In this document: positions 16,213-24,550 of the stretch, piece after piece
How the letters are laid out: each line of letters opens with the position of its first letter
How positions within the stretch are numbered: the first letter of the stretch is position 1
Source: Luteimonas sp. ANT-B3E
GTDB taxonomy: Bacteria; Pseudomonadota; Gammaproteobacteria; Xanthomonadales; Xanthomonadaceae
Direction of reading: 5' to 3'
Assembly: GCA_001683895.1 (NCBI GenBank)
Contig: LXQJ01000051.1
Location: 56,917-94,281, forward strand
Length of the DNA stretch: 37,365 nt
The notes under the pieces: model-generated
The model's database searches: none
Told to the model about the DNA's origin: nothing
Seen by the model: the letters and a program-made list of their open reading frames with translations, nothing else
Program-made: the position numbers and the translations under genes

Positions 16213-17786
16213 GCGCGCCCTCCACTGCCGCCACGCCGCATGCCGGGCTGCCGACGCTGCCGTATGCGTTCGCACGCGGCCACGGCGTGGTCGTGCTGGC
16301 GCTCGGCGACGAGGCGCACGTCGGGCTGCGCGAAGGCGCGCCGCCCACGGCCCTGCTGGAGGCGCGTCGCGCGCTCGGCCGGCCGCTGCGCATCGACGTG
16401 CTGCCGCGCGCGGCCTTCGAGCGCCGGCTGTCGGAGGTCTACGCCGATGCCGGGCTCGGCGGCGACGGCGGCGTCGACGCGCTGGACCCGCACGGCAACC
16501 TCGATGCGCTGGTCGACGACATCCCGGCCGCCGCCGACCTGCTCGACAGCCAGGACGACGCGCCGATCATCCGCCTGATCAACGGCCTGATCGCCGAGGC
16601 CGCGCGCATCGGCGCCTCCGACGTCCACATCGAACCCTTCGACGCCGCGCTGGTGGTGCGCTTCCGCGTCGACGGCGTGATGCGCGAGGCGCTGCGGCTG
16701 CCGGCGCGGGTGGCCCCGCTGCTGGTGTCGCGGGTGAAGGTGATGGCGCGGCTCGACATCGCCGAGCGGCGGGTGCCGCAGGACGGCCGCATCGGGCTGG
16801 CGATGGGTGGCAAGGCGCTCGACGTCCGCGTGTCGACGCTGCCGGCGCGCGGCGGCGAGCGCGTGGTGATGCGGATCCTCGACAAGGACCAGGGCACGCT
16901 GTCGCTGGCCGAGCTCGGCATGCAGCCGGCGACGCTGGCGGCACTGCGCGCCGCGCTGCAGGTGCCCAACGGCATCATCCTGGTCACCGGCCCGACCGGC
17001 TCCGGCAAGACCACGACGCTGTACGCCGGGCTGTCGACGCTCAACGACGGCCGCCGCAACATCCTGACCGTGGAGGACCCGGTGGAATACGCCATCGACG
17101 GCGTCGGCCAGACCCAGGTCAACACCCGCGTCGGCATGACCTTCGCCGCCGGGCTGCGCGCCATCCTGCGCCAGGACCCGGACGTGGTGATGGTCGGCGA
17201 GGTGCGCGACCCGGAGACCGCGCAGATCGCGGTGCAGGCCAGCCTGACCGGCCACCTGGTGCTGTCGACGGTCCACACCAACGATGCCGCCGGCGCGATC
17301 ACCCGCCTGCGCGACATGGGCGTCGAGCCCTTCCTGCTGGCGTCGACCGTGCGCCTGATCCTCGCGCAACGGCTGGTGCGCCGGCTGTGCACCCGATGCC
17401 GCGAGCCGGCGCCACTGGACCCTGCCGCGCTCGCACTGCTGGGCGGCGGCGGCGCCGGCACGCCGCACCGCGCGGTGGGCTGCGCGGCCTGCAGCCACAC
17501 CGGCTATGCCGGCCGCATCGGCATCTACGAAGCGATCACCGTCGACGACACCCTGCGGCGGCTGATCGGCGCCAACGCAGACGAGGACGCGCTGGCGCTG
17601 GCCGCATTCGCCGGCGGCGACCGGCTGGCGGACGCTGCGCGTGCCTGCGTGGCGCGCGGCGAGACGACGCTCGAGGAAGCGCTGCGGGTCACGCGCCAGT
17701 CCGACGCCGCAGTCGCGCCGGCCGTGGTCAGCGGCGGGTTGGACAGGCACGCGGCCACCCGGGCACCCTCGCATGACGACGTTTGA
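16209..17786 (+). CDS. gspE: Type II secretion ATPase GspE
   Basis: 525 residues. The N-terminal domain of about 1-110 contacts GspL; the RecA-like ATPase core follows. Walker A GPTGSGKTT is at about 261-269. The Asp box and Walker B lie near 325-345 (DPDVVMVGEVRDPETAQIA), followed by the His box (HLVLSTVHTNDAAGAITRL). The zinc-binding insert has two CxxC pairs (LCTRCREP near 395 and VGCAACSH near 424), as in classical GspE/PulE. It powers pseudopilus assembly from the cytoplasmic face. The stop lies inside the beginning of gspF (14-base overlap). Confidence 0.96.
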   Translation: MSAPSTAATPHAGLPTLPYAFARGHGVVVLALGDEAHVGLREGAPPTALLEARRALGRPLRIDVLPRAAFERRLSEVYADAGLGGDGGVDALDPHGNLDALVDDIPAAADLLDSQDDAPIIRLINGLIAEAARIGASDVHIEPFDAALVVRFRVDGVMREALRLPARVAPLLVSRVKVMARLDIAERRVPQDGRIGLAMGGKALDVRVSTLPARGGERVVMRILDKDQGTLSLAELGMQPATLAALRAALQVPNGIILVTGPTGSGKTTTLYAGLSTLNDGRRNILTVEDPVEYAIDGVGQTQVNTRVGMTFAAGLRAILRQDPDVVMVGEVRDPETAQIAVQASLTGHLVLSTVHTNDAAGAITRLRDMGVEPFLLASTVRLILAQRLVRRLCTRCREPAPLDPAALALLGGGGAGTPHRAVGCAACSHTGYAGRIGIYEAITVDDTLRRLIGANADEDALALAAFAGGDRLADAARACVARGETTLEEALRVTRQSDAAVAPAVVSGGLDRHAATRAPSHDDV

Positions 17787-18990
17787 CTACGCGGCGGTCG
17801 ACGTCACCGGGCGCACCCGCGCCGGCGTCATCGACGCCGCGAGCGAGGCCGACGCACGGCACCGGCTGGAGTCGCGGCGGCTGCTGCCGGTGCGCGTCGA
17901 CGTCGCCGGGACTGGAACCGGCGCCCGTGCCATGGGCATCGCGCGGCCGCGCGGCCGCTTCAGCGCTCGCGACCTGACCCTGGTCACCCGGCAGCTGGCG
18001 ACGCTGGTCGCGGTCGCCCCGCTGGAAGAGGCGCTGCGCACCATCGGCACGCAGTCGGAGCGACGCGGCGTGCGCCGGGTGGTCATGGCCACGCACGCCC
18101 AGGTGCTCGAGGGCTTCCGCCTGTCCGACGCGATGGCGCGGCAGGGTCGCGCGTTCCCGCCGCTGTACCGGGCGATGGTCGCCGCCGGCGAAGGCACCGG
18201 CGCGCTGCCGGAGATCCTGGAGCGCCTCGCGGACCTGCAGGACCGCGACCAGCAGGTGCGCGGCAAGCTGGTCACCGCGCTGGTGTATCCGGCCGCGCTG
18301 GCGGTGACCGCGCTGCTGGTGGTGATCGCGCTGATGACGTTCGTGGTGCCGAAAGTGGTCGAGCAGTTCGACTCGATGGGCCGCACGCTGCCGCTGCTGA
18401 CGCGGGTGGTGATCGCGATCTCAGAGGCGATGGCGCAATGGGGCCTGGCGCTGGTCGCACTGGCGGTCGTGGCGGGGTTCGCGTTCGCGCGCGCGCTGCG
18501 TGCGCCGGCGTTCCGCTACCGGTTCGACGCGCTGCTGCTGCGCCTGCCCGGCATCGGCCGCGTGCTGCGCGACGTCCACGCCGCGCGCCTGGCGCGCACG
18601 CTGGCGATCATGCTCAACAGCGGCCTGCCGCTGATGGAAGGACTGCAGATCACCGAACGCACGGTGCACAACCGCGTGCTGCGCGAGGCGACCGGGCGCA
18701 TGGTGTCCGCGATCCGCGAGGGCGGCAGCCTGTCGGCGGCGATGAAGCGGGCGGCCGTGTTCCCGCCGACGCTGCTGTACATGACCACCAGTGGCGAGAA
18801 CAGCGGCCGGCTGGCGCCGATGCTCGACCGCGCCGCCGACACGCTGGAGCGCGATTTCAACACCTTCACCAGCGTCGCGATGAGCCTGCTGGAGCCGGTG
18901 ATCATCATCGTGCTCGGCGGCGTCGTTGCGGTGATCGTGCTCGCCATCCTGCTGCCCATCCTGCAGTTCAACTCGCTCGTCGCGGGCTGA
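17773..18990 (+). CDS. gspF: Type II secretion inner-membrane platform protein GspF
   Basis: 405 residues from the ATG at 17773 (MTTFDYAAVDVTGRTRAG, the typical start of GspF). It overlaps gspE by 14 bases. Two homologous T2SF domains (about 70-195 and 275-395) alternate with three membrane segments (near 172-195, 220-245 and 370-395). GspF is the polytopic core of the inner-membrane platform and works with GspE and GspL/M in pseudopilus assembly. No anomalies were seen. A 25-base gap containing GGAGA follows before gspG. Confidence 0.95.
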   Translation: MTTFDYAAVDVTGRTRAGVIDAASEADARHRLESRRLLPVRVDVAGTGTGARAMGIARPRGRFSARDLTLVTRQLATLVAVAPLEEALRTIGTQSERRGVRRVVMATHAQVLEGFRLSDAMARQGRAFPPLYRAMVAAGEGTGALPEILERLADLQDRDQQVRGKLVTALVYPAALAVTALLVVIALMTFVVPKVVEQFDSMGRTLPLLTRVVIAISEAMAQWGLALVALAVVAGFAFARALRAPAFRYRFDALLLRLPGIGRVLRDVHAARLARTLAIMLNSGLPLMEGLQITERTVHNRVLREATGRMVSAIREGGSLSAAMKRAAVFPPTLLYMTTSGENSGRLAPMLDRAADTLERDFNTFTSVAMSLLEPVIIIVLGGVVAVIVLAILLPILQFNSLVAG

Positions 18991-19015
18991 GCGCGCCTGC
19001 CCACGGAGAATCCGC

Positions 19016-19510
19016 ATGCCCACCATTGATCCGAACGTCGCGTCCGCCGTCGCCGCGGCGCCGCCGCTGCGACGCCGCCGCGTTGCCCTGCCCCGCTCCC
19101 AGGCCGGCTTCACCCTGGTCGAGCTGATGGTGGTGATCGTGATCATCGGCCTGCTGGCGACGGTGGTGATGATCAACGTGCTGCCCAGCCAGGACCGCGC
19201 GATGGTCGAGAAGGCGCGCGCCGACGTCTCGGTGCTGGAGCAGGCGGTCGAGACCTACCGGCTCGAGAACCTGTCCTATCCGAGCACCGCGCAGGGCCTG
19301 CAGGCGCTGGTCAGCGCGCCACCCGGGTTGGCACGGCCGGAGCGCTACCGCCAGGGCGGCTACATCCGGCGCCTGCCGACCGATCCCTGGGGCAATCCCT
19401 ACCAGTACCGCCAACCGGGCACGCGCGGCGCTTTCGACGTGTTCTCGCACGGCGCCGACGGCGCCGAGGGCGGCGAAGGCGACGGCGCCGACATCGGCAA
19501 CTGGAACTGA
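19016..19510 (+). CDS. gspG: Major pseudopilin GspG, with unusually long leader
   Basis: 164 residues. The ATG is supported by GGAGAA a few bases upstream. The prepilin cleavage site QAG/FTLVELMVVIVIIGLLATVV is at residue 31, so the leader is 31 residues instead of the usual 6-10; no alternative ATG/GTG/TTG start lies closer in frame. The mature protein has GspG features: long N-terminal helix, YPSTAQGLQALV, LPTDPWGNPYQY, and an acidic C-terminal loop (GADGAEGGEGDGADIGNW) that binds calcium in homologues. It is the main subunit of the periplasmic pseudopilus. The prepilin peptidase is not encoded here and is presumably PilD elsewhere. Confidence 0.95.
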   Translation: MPTIDPNVASAVAAAPPLRRRRVALPRSQAGFTLVELMVVIVIIGLLATVVMINVLPSQDRAMVEKARADVSVLEQAVETYRLENLSYPSTAQGLQALVSAPPGLARPERYRQGGYIRRLPTDPWGNPYQYRQPGTRGAFDVFSHGADGAEGGEGDGADIGNWN

Positions 19511-19515
19511 CCCCC

Positions 19516-19968
19516 ATGCGTCGCGCGCGCGGTTTTACCCTGGTCGAGCTGATGGTGGTGCTGGCGGTCGTCGGCCTCGCAGCCGCGGCCGTGGTGCTGA
19601 CCCTGCCCGCCGACGACCAGCGCTTCGTGCGCGAGGCCGAGACCTTCGGCGCACGACTGGTGCATGCGCAGGAAGAAGCCATCCTCGGCACGCGCGCGGT
19701 CGCGGTCACCGCCACCGCCGAGGGCTATGGCTTCACCCGGCAGCGCTTCGCCGAGTGGGAGCCACTGGTCGAGCGCCCGTTCGGCAACGTGCTCTGGGAG
19801 GGCGATACCGAGGCGCTGCTGCCGCGCGACCAGCGCCAGGTCACGTTCCAGTTCGATCCCACCGGCGTCGCCGAGCCGGCCGAGCTGATGCTGCGCAACG
19901 GCGCCACGCTGCTACGCGTGGCGGTGGATGCGACCGGCCGGGTCCACGTCGATGCGCCGCGGGGCTGA
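19516..19968 (+). CDS. gspH: Minor pseudopilin GspH
   Basis: 150 residues, starting 5 bases after the gspG stop. A short normal leader (MRRARG) precedes the cleavage site and FTLVELMVVLAVVGLAAAAVVL helix. The rest has the GspH layout, with ETFGARLVHAQEEAILGTRAVAV and a C-terminal beta domain. GspH links the main pseudopilus shaft to the GspI-J-K tip complex. Its C-terminus overlaps the start chosen for gspI by 17 bases. The call rests on the prepilin motif plus gene order; divergence in the beta domain is normal for this family. Confidence 0.92.
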   Translation: MRRARGFTLVELMVVLAVVGLAAAAVVLTLPADDQRFVREAETFGARLVHAQEEAILGTRAVAVTATAEGYGFTRQRFAEWEPLVERPFGNVLWEGDTEALLPRDQRQVTFQFDPTGVAEPAELMLRNGATLLRVAVDATGRVHVDAPRG

Positions 19969-20404
19969 GCACGCGCCGCGGCGGGCCGCGGCTGCGCGGG
20001 TCCTGCGCATCCGCGACTGCTCGCGGCCGCCTCGCCGCGGGAGGGGGTGCTGCGGCTTTTCGCTGATCGAGATGCTGGTGGCGCTGGCGGTCTTCGGGCT
20101 CGCGGTGCTGGGCCTGCTGAACCTCGCCGGCGAAAGCACGCGCGCTGCGCTGGTGATCGAGGAGCGCGTGCTCGCCGGGGTGGTCGCCGACAACCGCGCG
20201 GTCGATGCGATGACCGCGCCGGCCGCGGAACTGGCAGGGATCAGCGAGGGCGTCGAGTCGGCGGGCGACCACGACTGGCGCTGGACGCGCACGCCGCGCG
20301 CGACCGACGACCCCGGAATCGTCCGGCTCGACATCAGCGTCCGCCCTGCCACCGAAGAGCGCATCGCGGCCGAGCTGTCGGTGTTCCGCGAGCTGCCGCA
20401 GTGA
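19952..20404 (+). CDS. gspI: Minor pseudopilin GspI, with long Arg/Pro-rich leader
   Basis: 150 residues from the ATG at 19952, the last ATG before the prepilin site (another at 19928 lies further inside gspH). The site CCG/FSLIEMLVALAVFGLAVLGLLNL is at residue 35, so the leader is 35 residues and rich in Arg, Pro and Cys. No ATG, GTG or TTG in frame lies closer, although a GGGAGGGGG stretch sits just before the site. The mature part resembles GspI: long helix, then WRWTRTP and a short beta domain ending LSVFRELPQ. It forms the tip complex with GspJ and GspK. Stop overlaps the gspJ GTG. Confidence 0.88.
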   Translation: MRRGAEHAPRRAAAARVLRIRDCSRPPRRGRGCCGFSLIEMLVALAVFGLAVLGLLNLAGESTRAALVIEERVLAGVVADNRAVDAMTAPAAELAGISEGVESAGDHDWRWTRTPRATDDPGIVRLDISVRPATEERIAAELSVFRELPQ

Positions 20405-21018
20405 CCCGCGCGCGCCGCCGCGTGCACGCCCGCGGATTCACCCTCATCGAGGTGCTGGTGGCGCTGCTGGTGTTCGGCATGATCGCCGCGGCCGGCGTCT
20501 CGGTGATGGCATACGCCGCGGACAACCAGGGCGTCGTGCGCGGGCGCATGGACCGGCTGGCCGAGTTCCAGCGTGCGCGCGGCGTGCTGCGCGCGGACCT
20601 CGCACAGGTGGCGCCACGGCGCACGCGCGGGGCCGGCGGCGTGGCCTCCCGCGACGCCTTCGTCGGAGGCGCCAGCAGCCAGTCCGGCGACCGCGCGCTG
20701 TTGGCATTCGTCCGCCGCGGCCGCGTCAATGCCGATGCCGATCCACGCGCGTCGCTGCAGTACGTGGAGTACCGCTACGCCGACGGTCGTCTGGAGCGCG
20801 CCACACGAGCGGCGCTCGACGGCGCGCCGCTGGGCCCGCCGCAGGTGCTGCTGACCGGCATCCGCAGCGCGCGCGTCGCCTATCGCGGGCGCGGCGCCTG
20901 GAACGATGGCTGGGAAGGCGGTGCCGAGGCGATCCCGGAGGCGGTCGAGCTGGACCTCGAGCTGGACGGTCTCGGACGGATCGTCCAGCGCTTCCTGCTG
21001 CCAGGGGATCCGACGTGA
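20401..21018 (+). CDS. gspJ: Minor pseudopilin GspJ
   Basis: 205 residues from a GTG that overlaps the gspI stop (GTGA). The 12-residue leader ends ARG/FTLIEVLVALLVFGMIAAAGVS with the conserved Glu5. Downstream are GspJ-like segments (FQRARGVLRADLAQVAPR, ALLAFVRRG, LQYVEYRYADGRLER, VELDLELDGLGRIVQRFLLP). It is part of the GspI-J-K tip of the pseudopilus in the periplasm. Its TGA overlaps the gspK GTG. Normal length. Confidence 0.93.
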   Translation: MTRARRRVHARGFTLIEVLVALLVFGMIAAAGVSVMAYAADNQGVVRGRMDRLAEFQRARGVLRADLAQVAPRRTRGAGGVASRDAFVGGASSQSGDRALLAFVRRGRVNADADPRASLQYVEYRYADGRLERATRAALDGAPLGPPQVLLTGIRSARVAYRGRGAWNDGWEGGAEAIPEAVELDLELDGLGRIVQRFLLPGDPT

Positions 21019-22049
21019 CTACCGCGTGCCCGGCGCTGTCTGCGCGAGTGCGCGCGCCCGGTGCCGCGCGCCGCTGCCACGGCGTTGCGCTGCTGACGGT
21101 ATTGCTGCTGGTCGCGGTCATGGGCGTGCTGCTGGTGGCGGTGCTGGACGACATCCGCTTCGGGCTGCGCCGCGCGGCCAACGCGCAGGCGGTGGCGCAG
21201 GCGCAGTGGTACGCGCTCGGCGCGACCACGCTGGCGCGCTCGCGGATCGCGGCGCTGTCGGCCGCGGACCCCATGCGCACCACGCTGGCCGGCGACTGGA
21301 ACGGGCGCACCGTAGTGCTGCCGCTCGACGACGCCGGCCAGGTCGCTGGCAGCCTGAGCGCGCGCATCGACGACGGCACCGCATGCTTCAACCTCAACAG
21401 CGTGGTCGAGGGCGCCGCCGAACAGTGGCAGCGGCGCGGGGACGGCGTGTCGCAGTACCTCGCGCTGCTGCGCGCGATCGGCATCGACGACGCGCAGGCG
21501 TCGCGGCTGGCCGACGCGCTGGTGGACTGGATCGACAGCGACGACGTGCCCGGGCCGTCCGGCGCCGAGGACGGCGCGTACGCGGCGCGTGGGCTGCGCA
21601 CCGCGGGGGCACTGCTGGCGGAAGCGAGCGAACTGCGCGCCATCGCCGGTTACCACCCCGATGTCTACGCGCGCCTGCGCCCGCATGTGTGCGCGCTGCC
21701 GGACAACGCGCTGTCGCCGGTCAACGTCAACACCCTGTCCGTCGACGATGCCGCCATCGTGCAGATGCTCGCCGGCGGCGACCTGGGCCGCGAGGAGGCG
21801 AGGCGCATCGTGGCGGCGCGCCCTGCTTCAGGATGGGTCGACGGCATTGCATTCTGGACAGCGGTCGCGCGCGTGCGCGACGTCCCGGCCAACGAGCTGC
21901 TGTCACAGGTGCAGGTACGCACCAACTACTTCCGCCTCCACGGCGAGGTCGACTTCGATGGCGCGCAGGTCGTCGTCAGCGCGCTGCTCCACCGCGACGC
22001 CGGCGGCGGCGTGCGGGTGCTGTCACGACGCTGGAGCCAGGACGAATGA
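21015..22049 (+). CDS. gspK: Minor pseudopilin GspK (tip)
   Basis: 344 residues from a GTG. A 23-residue leader precedes CHG/VALLTVLLLVAVMGVLLVAVLDD. The normal Glu at mature position 5 is absent, which is a known feature of GspK. The large C-terminal region holds the GspK alpha domain: CFNLNSVVEG, then LADALVDWIDSDDVPGPSGAEDG, and SPVNVNTLS with a helix-hairpin-helix-like AREEARRIVAARP-type stretch near 260. GspK caps the pseudopilus and blocks further growth. Its stop overlaps the gspL ATG (ATGA). Confidence 0.94.
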   Translation: MTTACPALSARVRAPGAARRCHGVALLTVLLLVAVMGVLLVAVLDDIRFGLRRAANAQAVAQAQWYALGATTLARSRIAALSAADPMRTTLAGDWNGRTVVLPLDDAGQVAGSLSARIDDGTACFNLNSVVEGAAEQWQRRGDGVSQYLALLRAIGIDDAQASRLADALVDWIDSDDVPGPSGAEDGAYAARGLRTAGALLAEASELRAIAGYHPDVYARLRPHVCALPDNALSPVNVNTLSVDDAAIVQMLAGGDLGREEARRIVAARPASGWVDGIAFWTAVARVRDVPANELLSQVQVRTNYFRLHGEVDFDGAQVVVSALLHRDAGGGVRVLSRRWSQDE

Positions 22050-23185
22050 CGACGACAGTGCTGGTGCTGCTGGACCCCGATCCGCAGGCGCCGACGCGCG
22101 CGCTGCGCATCGATGCCGACGACGCCATCCGCGACCGCGTCGCCGTGGCGCCGGGCGACGCGCTGCCAACGGCGTGGTCCACGGCCGATGCGCGCATCGT
22201 GGTGGCGGTGCCGGGCGAAGACGTCACGTGCGTGTGGCTGCCGCTGTCCGCGCACAGCGATGCGCAGGCGCGTGCTGCCGCGCGCCTGCAGCTGGCGCCA
22301 CGCATCGCCGCGCCGGTCGACGCGCTGCACGTGGCGGTGGCCGGCATGGGCGACGCTAGGGGCGACATCGGCGCGGACCGCCTGCTGGTCGGGTGTACGG
22401 ACGTGGCGATGCACGCATGGCGGCAGCGCGCTGCGACGCTGGGGGTGCAGCCCGCCGCCGTGGTGCCGGACTGCCTGCTGCTGCCCGCCGACCACGATGG
22501 CGCCGTGGCGGTTGTCGTCGATATCGACCGCTGGCTGTGCCGCGGCGCGGACATCGCCTTCAGCGCCGAGCCGGCGCTTGCACGCGTGGTACTCGAGGGA
22601 CGGCCGACACGGGAGCCCTCTATCGCGGTGGAGGCCCTGCTCGCGCGCGGCGCGGTAGCGCCACTGGCGATCGACCTGCTGCAGGGCACGCACGCGCCGC
22701 ACGTGGCGCGCGCCGACGCCAGCCCGTCAGTACGCCTGCTGGCGTGGCTGGCGGCGGCGCTGCTGCTGTCGGTGCCCGTGCTGGTCGCCGCCGACGCGCT
22801 GCGTTACGCCGTCGCCGCGAGCCGGCTGCAGTCGCAGTCGCTGGCACTGGCAGCCGCGGTGCTCCCGGAAGCGCGTGGCGGCACCGCGGCGCAGGTGCGC
22901 GCCGCCCTCGCGGAGCGGCGCGCCCCGTTCGCGCTCGCCGCGGCCCGGGCCGCGCTGGTCGACGCGGTCGCGCTGCAGCCTGGCCTGCGCATCGAGCGCC
23001 TGGAGCACCAGCCCGGCAGCGGCCTGCAGGTGACGCTGCGCCATCCCTCGCCGGCCGCAATCGACGGCCTGCGCACGACGCTGGCTACGCGCGGCCTGCG
23101 GCTGGACGCTGCCGGCAGCGTGCCCGCCGACGACGGCCTGCGCACCGACGTTGTCGTGTCCCATGACGCGGGCCAGGCGCGATGA
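22046..23185 (+). CDS. gspL: Type II secretion inner-membrane protein GspL
   Basis: 379 residues. The N-terminal cytoplasmic part (about 1-225) is an actin-like GspL domain that would bind GspE (VPGEDVTCVWLPLSAHSDAQ, AVVPDCLLLPADHDGAVAV). A single membrane segment follows near 233-252 (VRLLAWLAAALLLSVPVLVAADAL), then a periplasmic ferredoxin-like domain (about 285-379, LQPGLRIERLEHQPGSGLQVTL). It anchors the ATPase to the membrane platform with GspM. ATGA overlaps on both sides. The sequence is divergent, but layout and gene order make the call firm. Confidence 0.9.
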   Translation: MTTTVLVLLDPDPQAPTRALRIDADDAIRDRVAVAPGDALPTAWSTADARIVVAVPGEDVTCVWLPLSAHSDAQARAAARLQLAPRIAAPVDALHVAVAGMGDARGDIGADRLLVGCTDVAMHAWRQRAATLGVQPAAVVPDCLLLPADHDGAVAVVVDIDRWLCRGADIAFSAEPALARVVLEGRPTREPSIAVEALLARGAVAPLAIDLLQGTHAPHVARADASPSVRLLAWLAAALLLSVPVLVAADALRYAVAASRLQSQSLALAAAVLPEARGGTAAQVRAALAERRAPFALAAARAALVDAVALQPGLRIERLEHQPGSGLQVTLRHPSPAAIDGLRTTLATRGLRLDAAGSVPADDGLRTDVVVSHDAGQAR

Positions 23186-23673
23186 GCGCGCTGGGCACCT
23201 GGTGGGACGGCCTGCAGCGCCGCGAACAGCGCATGGTCGCGGTGATGCTGGTGGCGGTCGCAGCGTTCGTCTACTGGTATGCACTCCTGTCCCCGCTGCA
23301 CACCGTGCGCGACGACCGCATCGCGCGCTACGACGCCGCGGTCGCCGACCAGCGCGAAGTCTCGGTAGCGGTCGCGGCGCTGCGCGGCGTCCGCGGCGAC
23401 GGCGCGGCGTCCGCGCCGATGGTCGACGCCGCCGCCCTGGTCGCCCATGCCGCCGCGGTGGGCGTGGTGGTCGCGCGCCAGCGCACTGCCGAGGACGGAC
23501 TGCTGGAGGTGGGCATCGACGCCGTCGCCGCGCCGGCGCTGTTCGCGTGGCTGGACGCAGCCAGCCGCGACCTTGGCGTAGCGCCCACGCGGCTGCAGGT
23601 CGAGGCAACGGGTGCGTCGGTACGCGCGGTGCTGGCGTTCGCGCTGACGACACCCGCCGGGCCGACGCCGTGA
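23182..23673 (+). CDS. gspM: Type II secretion inner-membrane protein GspM
   Basis: 163 residues. A short cytoplasmic start (MSALGTWWDGLQRREQRMV, typical of GspM/PilO-like proteins) is followed by one membrane segment (about 19-38, VAVMLVAVAAFVYWYALLSPL), a short coiled region and a periplasmic ferredoxin-like domain. It partners GspL in the platform. The ATG overlaps the gspL stop and its TGA overlaps the gspN GTG. Confidence 0.9.
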   Translation: MSALGTWWDGLQRREQRMVAVMLVAVAAFVYWYALLSPLHTVRDDRIARYDAAVADQREVSVAVAALRGVRGDGAASAPMVDAAALVAHAAAVGVVVARQRTAEDGLLEVGIDAVAAPALFAWLDAASRDLGVAPTRLQVEATGASVRAVLAFALTTPAGPTP

Positions 23674-24380
23674 CCGGTCCTAGCAGGCGCGCGTCGACGG
23701 TGGCGGTGCTGCTTGTCGCCGCAATGGTGGTCGTGATCGCGACTGTCCCGCTGCGACTGGTCGCGGCGCGCGTGCTGGCCGCGGATGGCGGCATCGGCGC
23801 TGTCGACGCCCGCGGGACGCCCTGGCGCGGCACGCTGCGCGGCGTCACGGTTCACGGCGCCATAGTCAGCAACGTTGATGTCCGCCTACGCGCCGTGCCG
23901 CTGCTGCTCGGCCGCAGCGTGCTCGTGCTGCGCGGCGATCGCCTGCAGGCGCAGCTGCTGCACGGGGCACGGGTCGGCATCGCGCATGCCACCGGCACAC
24001 TCGACCTGCCCGCGCCACCCGGGCTGCCCGGCGCGCGAGTGACCCTCGCACTGGCCGACGCCAGTCTGGTCTTCTCCGGCAGCAGCTGTCGCATCGGGTC
24101 CGGCACCGTGGCGTTGACTCTGCTGCTGCCTGATCCGGCGCTGCCCGTGCTGCGCATGACTGGCCCGGCGTCATGTGTCGCCGGCCACGGGCGGGTGGCG
24201 CTCATGGCGGAGACGGGCGAGGTTGGCGCGGTGCTCCACTTGGCGGCGGATGGGCGCTGGCGGGTGCAGGCCACCGCGTCGGCACCGGCGCCCGGCCTGC
24301 GGCTCGCGCTGCAGCTGGCGGGGTTCCGCGAGGTCGACGCCGGACTGCAGAGAGAGTGGGAGGGGCGGCTAACGGACTGA
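23670..24380 (+). CDS. gspN: Type II secretion protein GspN
   Basis: 236 residues from a GTG overlapping the gspM stop. One N-terminal membrane segment (about 9-30, TVAVLLVAAMVVVIATVPLRL) is followed by a periplasmic domain with GspN features: VDARGTPWRGTLRGVTVHG near 45-65, then a beta-rich region with two cysteines about 40 residues apart (SSCRIGSG and ASCVAGHG) that could pair. GspN is present in only some type II systems, and its exact role is unclear; it is dispensable in some species. Last gene of the operon, followed by a hairpin. Confidence 0.88.
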   Translation: MTGPSRRASTVAVLLVAAMVVVIATVPLRLVAARVLAADGGIGAVDARGTPWRGTLRGVTVHGAIVSNVDVRLRAVPLLLGRSVLVLRGDRLQAQLLHGARVGIAHATGTLDLPAPPGLPGARVTLALADASLVFSGSSCRIGSGTVALTLLLPDPALPVLRMTGPASCVAGHGRVALMAETGEVGAVLHLAADGRWRVQATASAPAPGLRLALQLAGFREVDAGLQREWEGRLTD

Positions 24381-24384
24381 CGCC

Positions 24385-24408
24385 GGGGAGCCGCGTGGAA
24401 GGCTCCCC
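24385..24408 (+). terminator. Hairpin at the end of the secretion operon
   Basis: GGGGAGCC (24385-24392) pairs with GGCTCCCC (24401-24408), an 8-bp perfect stem with an 8-base loop starting 4 bases after the gspN stop. The following bases (AATTGCC) are not a T tract, so termination may be inefficient. The stem may serve mainly as an mRNA 3' end. Confidence 0.55.
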
Positions 24409-24462
24409 AATTGCCTCGGGAGACGGGCTTTCGCGACCGGAGTGAAACCCGGATTCACGACG

Positions 24463-24499
24463 GTGTCATGTATGTGTCATCTAGTCACAATTCTGCAAT
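24463..24499 (+). promoter_or_regulatory. PhoB box and -10 upstream of the porin gene
   Basis: GTGTCAT (24463-24469) and GTGTCAT (24474-24480) are identical heptamers with an 11-bp period, one base off the E. coli Pho heptamer. A -10-like TGCAAT is at 24494-24499. This is one of the clearest boxes in the window, and it precedes a gene of the phosphate-selective porin family, the expected target of PhoB. The remaining leader to 24550 has no visible Shine-Dalgarno sequence. Confidence 0.7.
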
Positions 24500-24550
24500 G
24501 TTGCGGCTCTACGGTGCCGACATGATTTGTGACCGTACCGCGACAAAAAT

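Noticed and set aside
14023..17774. Long minus-strand open frames opposite gspD and gspE (596 and 573 codons)
   Set aside because: Composition-driven frames without domains; the plus-strand genes have unmistakable motifs and coupled starts.
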